In this document: positions 61,601-64,000 of the stretch, one piece after another | How positions within the stretch are numbered: the first letter of the stretch is position 1 | How the letters are laid out: every line of letters begins with the position of its first letter | NCBI GenBank assembly: GCA_024291935.2 | Contig: CM044309.1 | Location: 31,768,001-31,832,000 of the forward strand | DNA from: Okapia johnstoni | Lineage: Eukaryota; Chordata; Mammalia; Artiodactyla; Giraffidae | DNA: 64,000 bases | Direction: 5' to 3' | The notes under the pieces: generated by a model | Database searches by the model: none | Told to the model about the DNA's origin: nothing | Seen by the model: only the letters and a program-made list of their open reading frames with translations | Made by a program: the position numbers and the translations under genes

Positions 61601-62844
61601 GATATAACCTTCAAAACAGACTCCCCTTTGCACATTTTTTCTCATGATTGAAGCACATGTCCCCCCAGGACCAAGGACAAGGGTCAGAGAAAATGTTCAC
61701 ACAATCCCATCTGTTCATCTTACTCACTCTTATAACCAGAAAACTTCAATGGCTTCCACAGATCAGAGCAGCCTGTCGAACAGAACTTTCTGTGATGTTC
61801 TATGTCTCTGCTAGCCAAGACACTAATCCCTAAGGCACGTATACTCTCTGGATTCCCAAGTCCTCACTGGCATTTAGGATTCCCATTGGTAAATACCTTC
61901 TGAAAATTCACACATCAAATGTATCTGTTTTTGTTTTTCCCAACTAGATCCTATGCTACCCAGTAATAAGGCTTAAAAGTGAGCTTGGTTCTCTATTGAT
62001 TTCTACTTCATTTCTCTTTCATTTAAGAGAGCTGAAGACAGCCGATGGCATGGAAAACTCTCTTTCTAGAATTACAGCTCTAGTCTTTTGACTCATTGAG
62101 GTCAAGGGTCCCTAAATCACATTTAAGATAAAGAAATAGAAAGATGCTTTTTCCAAGGATGTGTAGAGAAAGAGACATTTTAATTATAAAAGCAATATGA
62201 ATTTCACAGTCAGGATGGTAGATTACACTTATGCTATACAATCCCCTCTCAGACTCTAGAAATATAAAGATACTAGAAAATATATTTTAAAATTTATATA
62301 TTGCCATACTTGAAATCAAGGAAGAGATATATTTAGGTGCCAAGAGACCACAGCAATGAGAAATGATGAAGCTCAAGACACCTGCTGGAGATCTGGAATA
62401 GGGATTGGTTTCAAAGCCCCACCTAGCCAGACCGGGAATGGCAGAGCCCACAGGCACAACAGGGAGCTGGAACCAGGCTCCTGTGTGAAGCTGCAGATGA
62501 GAGAGCACATCTGGGGGAACTTGATTTGCAGAATCAGTAGCAAAGACAACATAAGATTGAGACGTAATTAAACACCTGGTCAAAGCTGCTACCTCCCAAA
62601 TAGTTCAGGAAACAAAGAGCACCTCATCAGTGCTTGCTTCAACAGCACATGGGCTACAAAAGCAACTCAACACACGGCGTATTTCCCAAGACAACGCTCC
62701 TCCTTGGCAAATCACTCAGCGAGAATTCGGACCCACAGGAGGAAAGACAACACCCTCAAAGGCAGAACACCAACTCAACAAATAGGAAGAGTCACAGCTG
62801 AGCTGCTTAAGTTAATGGGCAAACTGAAAAGAGCTTTAAATATA
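58651..62844. other. Long repeat-poor, gene-free-looking stretch
   Basis: About 4.2 kb without a SINE, BovB or recognisable L1. Short open frames on both strands carry no domain I know. No RNA gene is evident. It is the second large stretch of this kind in the window after 6753-11039. Confidence 0.5.
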
Positions 62845-63158
62845 TATGCTTAAAAGAGTTCAGTTCAGTTGCTCAGTTGTGTCCAACTCTTTGCGACCCC
62901 ATGAACCACAGCACACCAGGCTTCCCTGTCCATCATCAACTCCCAGGGTTTACTCAAACTCATGCCCATCGAGTCGGTGATGCCATTCAACTATCTCATC
63001 CTCTGTTGTCCCCTTCTCCCATCTTTAATCTTTCCCAGCATCAGGGTCTTTTCCAATGAGTCAGTTCACATCAGGTTGCCAAAGTATTGGAATTTCAGCT
63101 TCAGCATCAGTCCTTTCAATGAATATTCAGGATTGATATCCTTTATGCTTAAAAGAGT
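62845..63158 (-). mobile_element. BovB LINE 3' end, antisense
   Basis: The last 284 bases of BovB in reverse orientation (62860-63143), from the (agttc)n end to a truncation at 'ggattgatatcct'. A perfect 15-bp duplication, tatgcttaaaagagt, lies at 62845-62859 and 63144-63158. Confidence 0.96.
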
Positions 63159-63230
63159 ACATATATTAAAAAGAAACTCCAAAAAGTGCAGAAAAAGAAA
63201 ATTTGTCCCATAATCTCAGCTCTATATGTA

Positions 63231-64000
63231 AACTGCCTCCTGAGAAATCTGTAAGCAAGTCAAGAAGCAACCGTTAGAACCAGACATGGAACAAGGAACT
63301 GGTTCACAATTGGGAAAGGGGTACTCCAAAGCTGTATATTGTCACCCTGTTTATTTAACTTAAAAGCAGAGTACATCATGTGAAATGCCAGGCTGGATGA
63401 GCCACAAGCTGGAATCAAGATTGCCGGGAGAAATATTAATAACCTCAGATATGCAGATTACACCACCCTAATGGCAGAAAGTGAAGAAGAACTAAAGAGC
63501 CTCTTGACGAAGGTGAAAGAGGAGAGTGAAAAAGTTGGCTTAAAACTCTACCTTCAAAAAACTAATATGGCATCTGGTCCCATCAGCATATAGCAAATAG
63601 ATGGGGAAACAATGGAAACAGTGACAGACTTTATTTACTTGAGATCAAAAATCACTGCAGATGGTGACTGCAAGCCACTAAATTAAAAGACGTTTGCTCC
63701 TTGGAAGAAAAGCTATGACAAATCTAGACAGCATATTAAAACACAGAGACATTACTTTGCCAACAAAGGTCTGTATAATCAAAGCTATGATTTTTCCGGC
63801 AGTCATGTATGGATGTGCGAGTTGGACCATAAAGAAGGCTCAGCACTGAAGAATTGATGTTTTTGAACTGTGGTGTTGGAGAAGACTCTTGAAAGTCCCA
63901 TGGACAGCAAGGAGATCAAACCAATCAATTTTAAAGGAAATCAACCCTGAATATTCATTGGATAGACTGATGCTAAAGGTGAAGCTCCAACACTTTGGCC
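63231..64000 (+). mobile_element. BovB LINE fragment running off the window
   Basis: Starts at about 'actgcctcctgagaaatctg' and is still inside BovB at base 64000. Diverged: the catalytic YADD box reads Tyr-Ala-Asp-Tyr (tat gca gat tac, 63450-63461). A TAG in the 'catatagcaaat' segment at about 63590 and a TGA at 63847-63849 close the frame. Confidence 0.93.

Overview
The window is ruminant nuclear DNA, almost certainly from a bovid. The evidence is the repeat content. There are several 3' fragments of the RTE-type LINE BovB, more than twenty Bov-tA / BovA / BOV-A2 SINEs (tRNA-like head and/or BovA body), tRNA-derived CHR-type SINEs, bovine-type L1 3' ends, and older mammalian repeats (L2, MIR, MLT1, DNA-transposon remnants). 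I cannot tell cattle from related bovids by eye. I found no host gene with exons. Family names come from recognition of consensus features, not from a database search.

The only long, well-conserved reading frame is a processed copy of the ribosomal protein gene RPL5 on the minus strand (native ATG at 57621, stop ending at 56728, 297 codons, no stop or frameshift). It has a poly(A) tail, an AATAAA signal and a 10-bp target-site duplication (TSD). It lies inside a BovB fragment (55913-58019), which itself has a 10-bp TSD and lies inside an older mammalian repeat (about 55505-58110). This gives three insertion layers.

Layout. 0-6.8 kb: SINEs, an L1 tail split by a CHR SINE, L2 and MIR pieces, ending in a SINE cluster and a (TA)n tract. 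6.8-11 kb: almost no recognisable repeat and no gene. 11-16 kb: a long L2 relic on the plus strand with nested SINEs, then an L1 insertion with a 5' inversion (twin priming) at 15206-15613. 16-20 kb: old antisense L1 with a second inverted L1 insertion. 20-29 kb: SINEs, a hAT-like remnant and inverted old L1 pieces. 30-33.6 kb: two BovB copies, the second nested in an L1 tail and followed by a Bov-tA at its 3' flank. 35-42 kb: BOV-A2, an old LTR-like repeat split by BovB and Bov-tA and carrying a perfect (AC)n tract of about 71 bases, and an L2 relic split by a TA-flanked MITE. 42-55 kb: old L1, L2, MIR and MLT1-type sequence with scattered SINEs. 55-58.7 kb: the RPL5/BovB nest. 58.7-62.8 kb: another repeat-poor stretch. 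62.8-64 kb: two BovB copies in opposite orientation, the last running off the window.

The elements are related functionally as known for these families: BovA-bearing SINEs share the BovB 3' tail and are thought to use BovB reverse transcriptase, while the RPL5 copy and the CHR SINEs have the poly(A) or A-rich ends expected of L1-type retroposition. I found no sign of an undescribed molecular system. The points of interest are the intact RPL5 copy, the nested insertions with readable duplications, the two L1 inversions, a recurrent composite SINE and a few unexplained local repeats.
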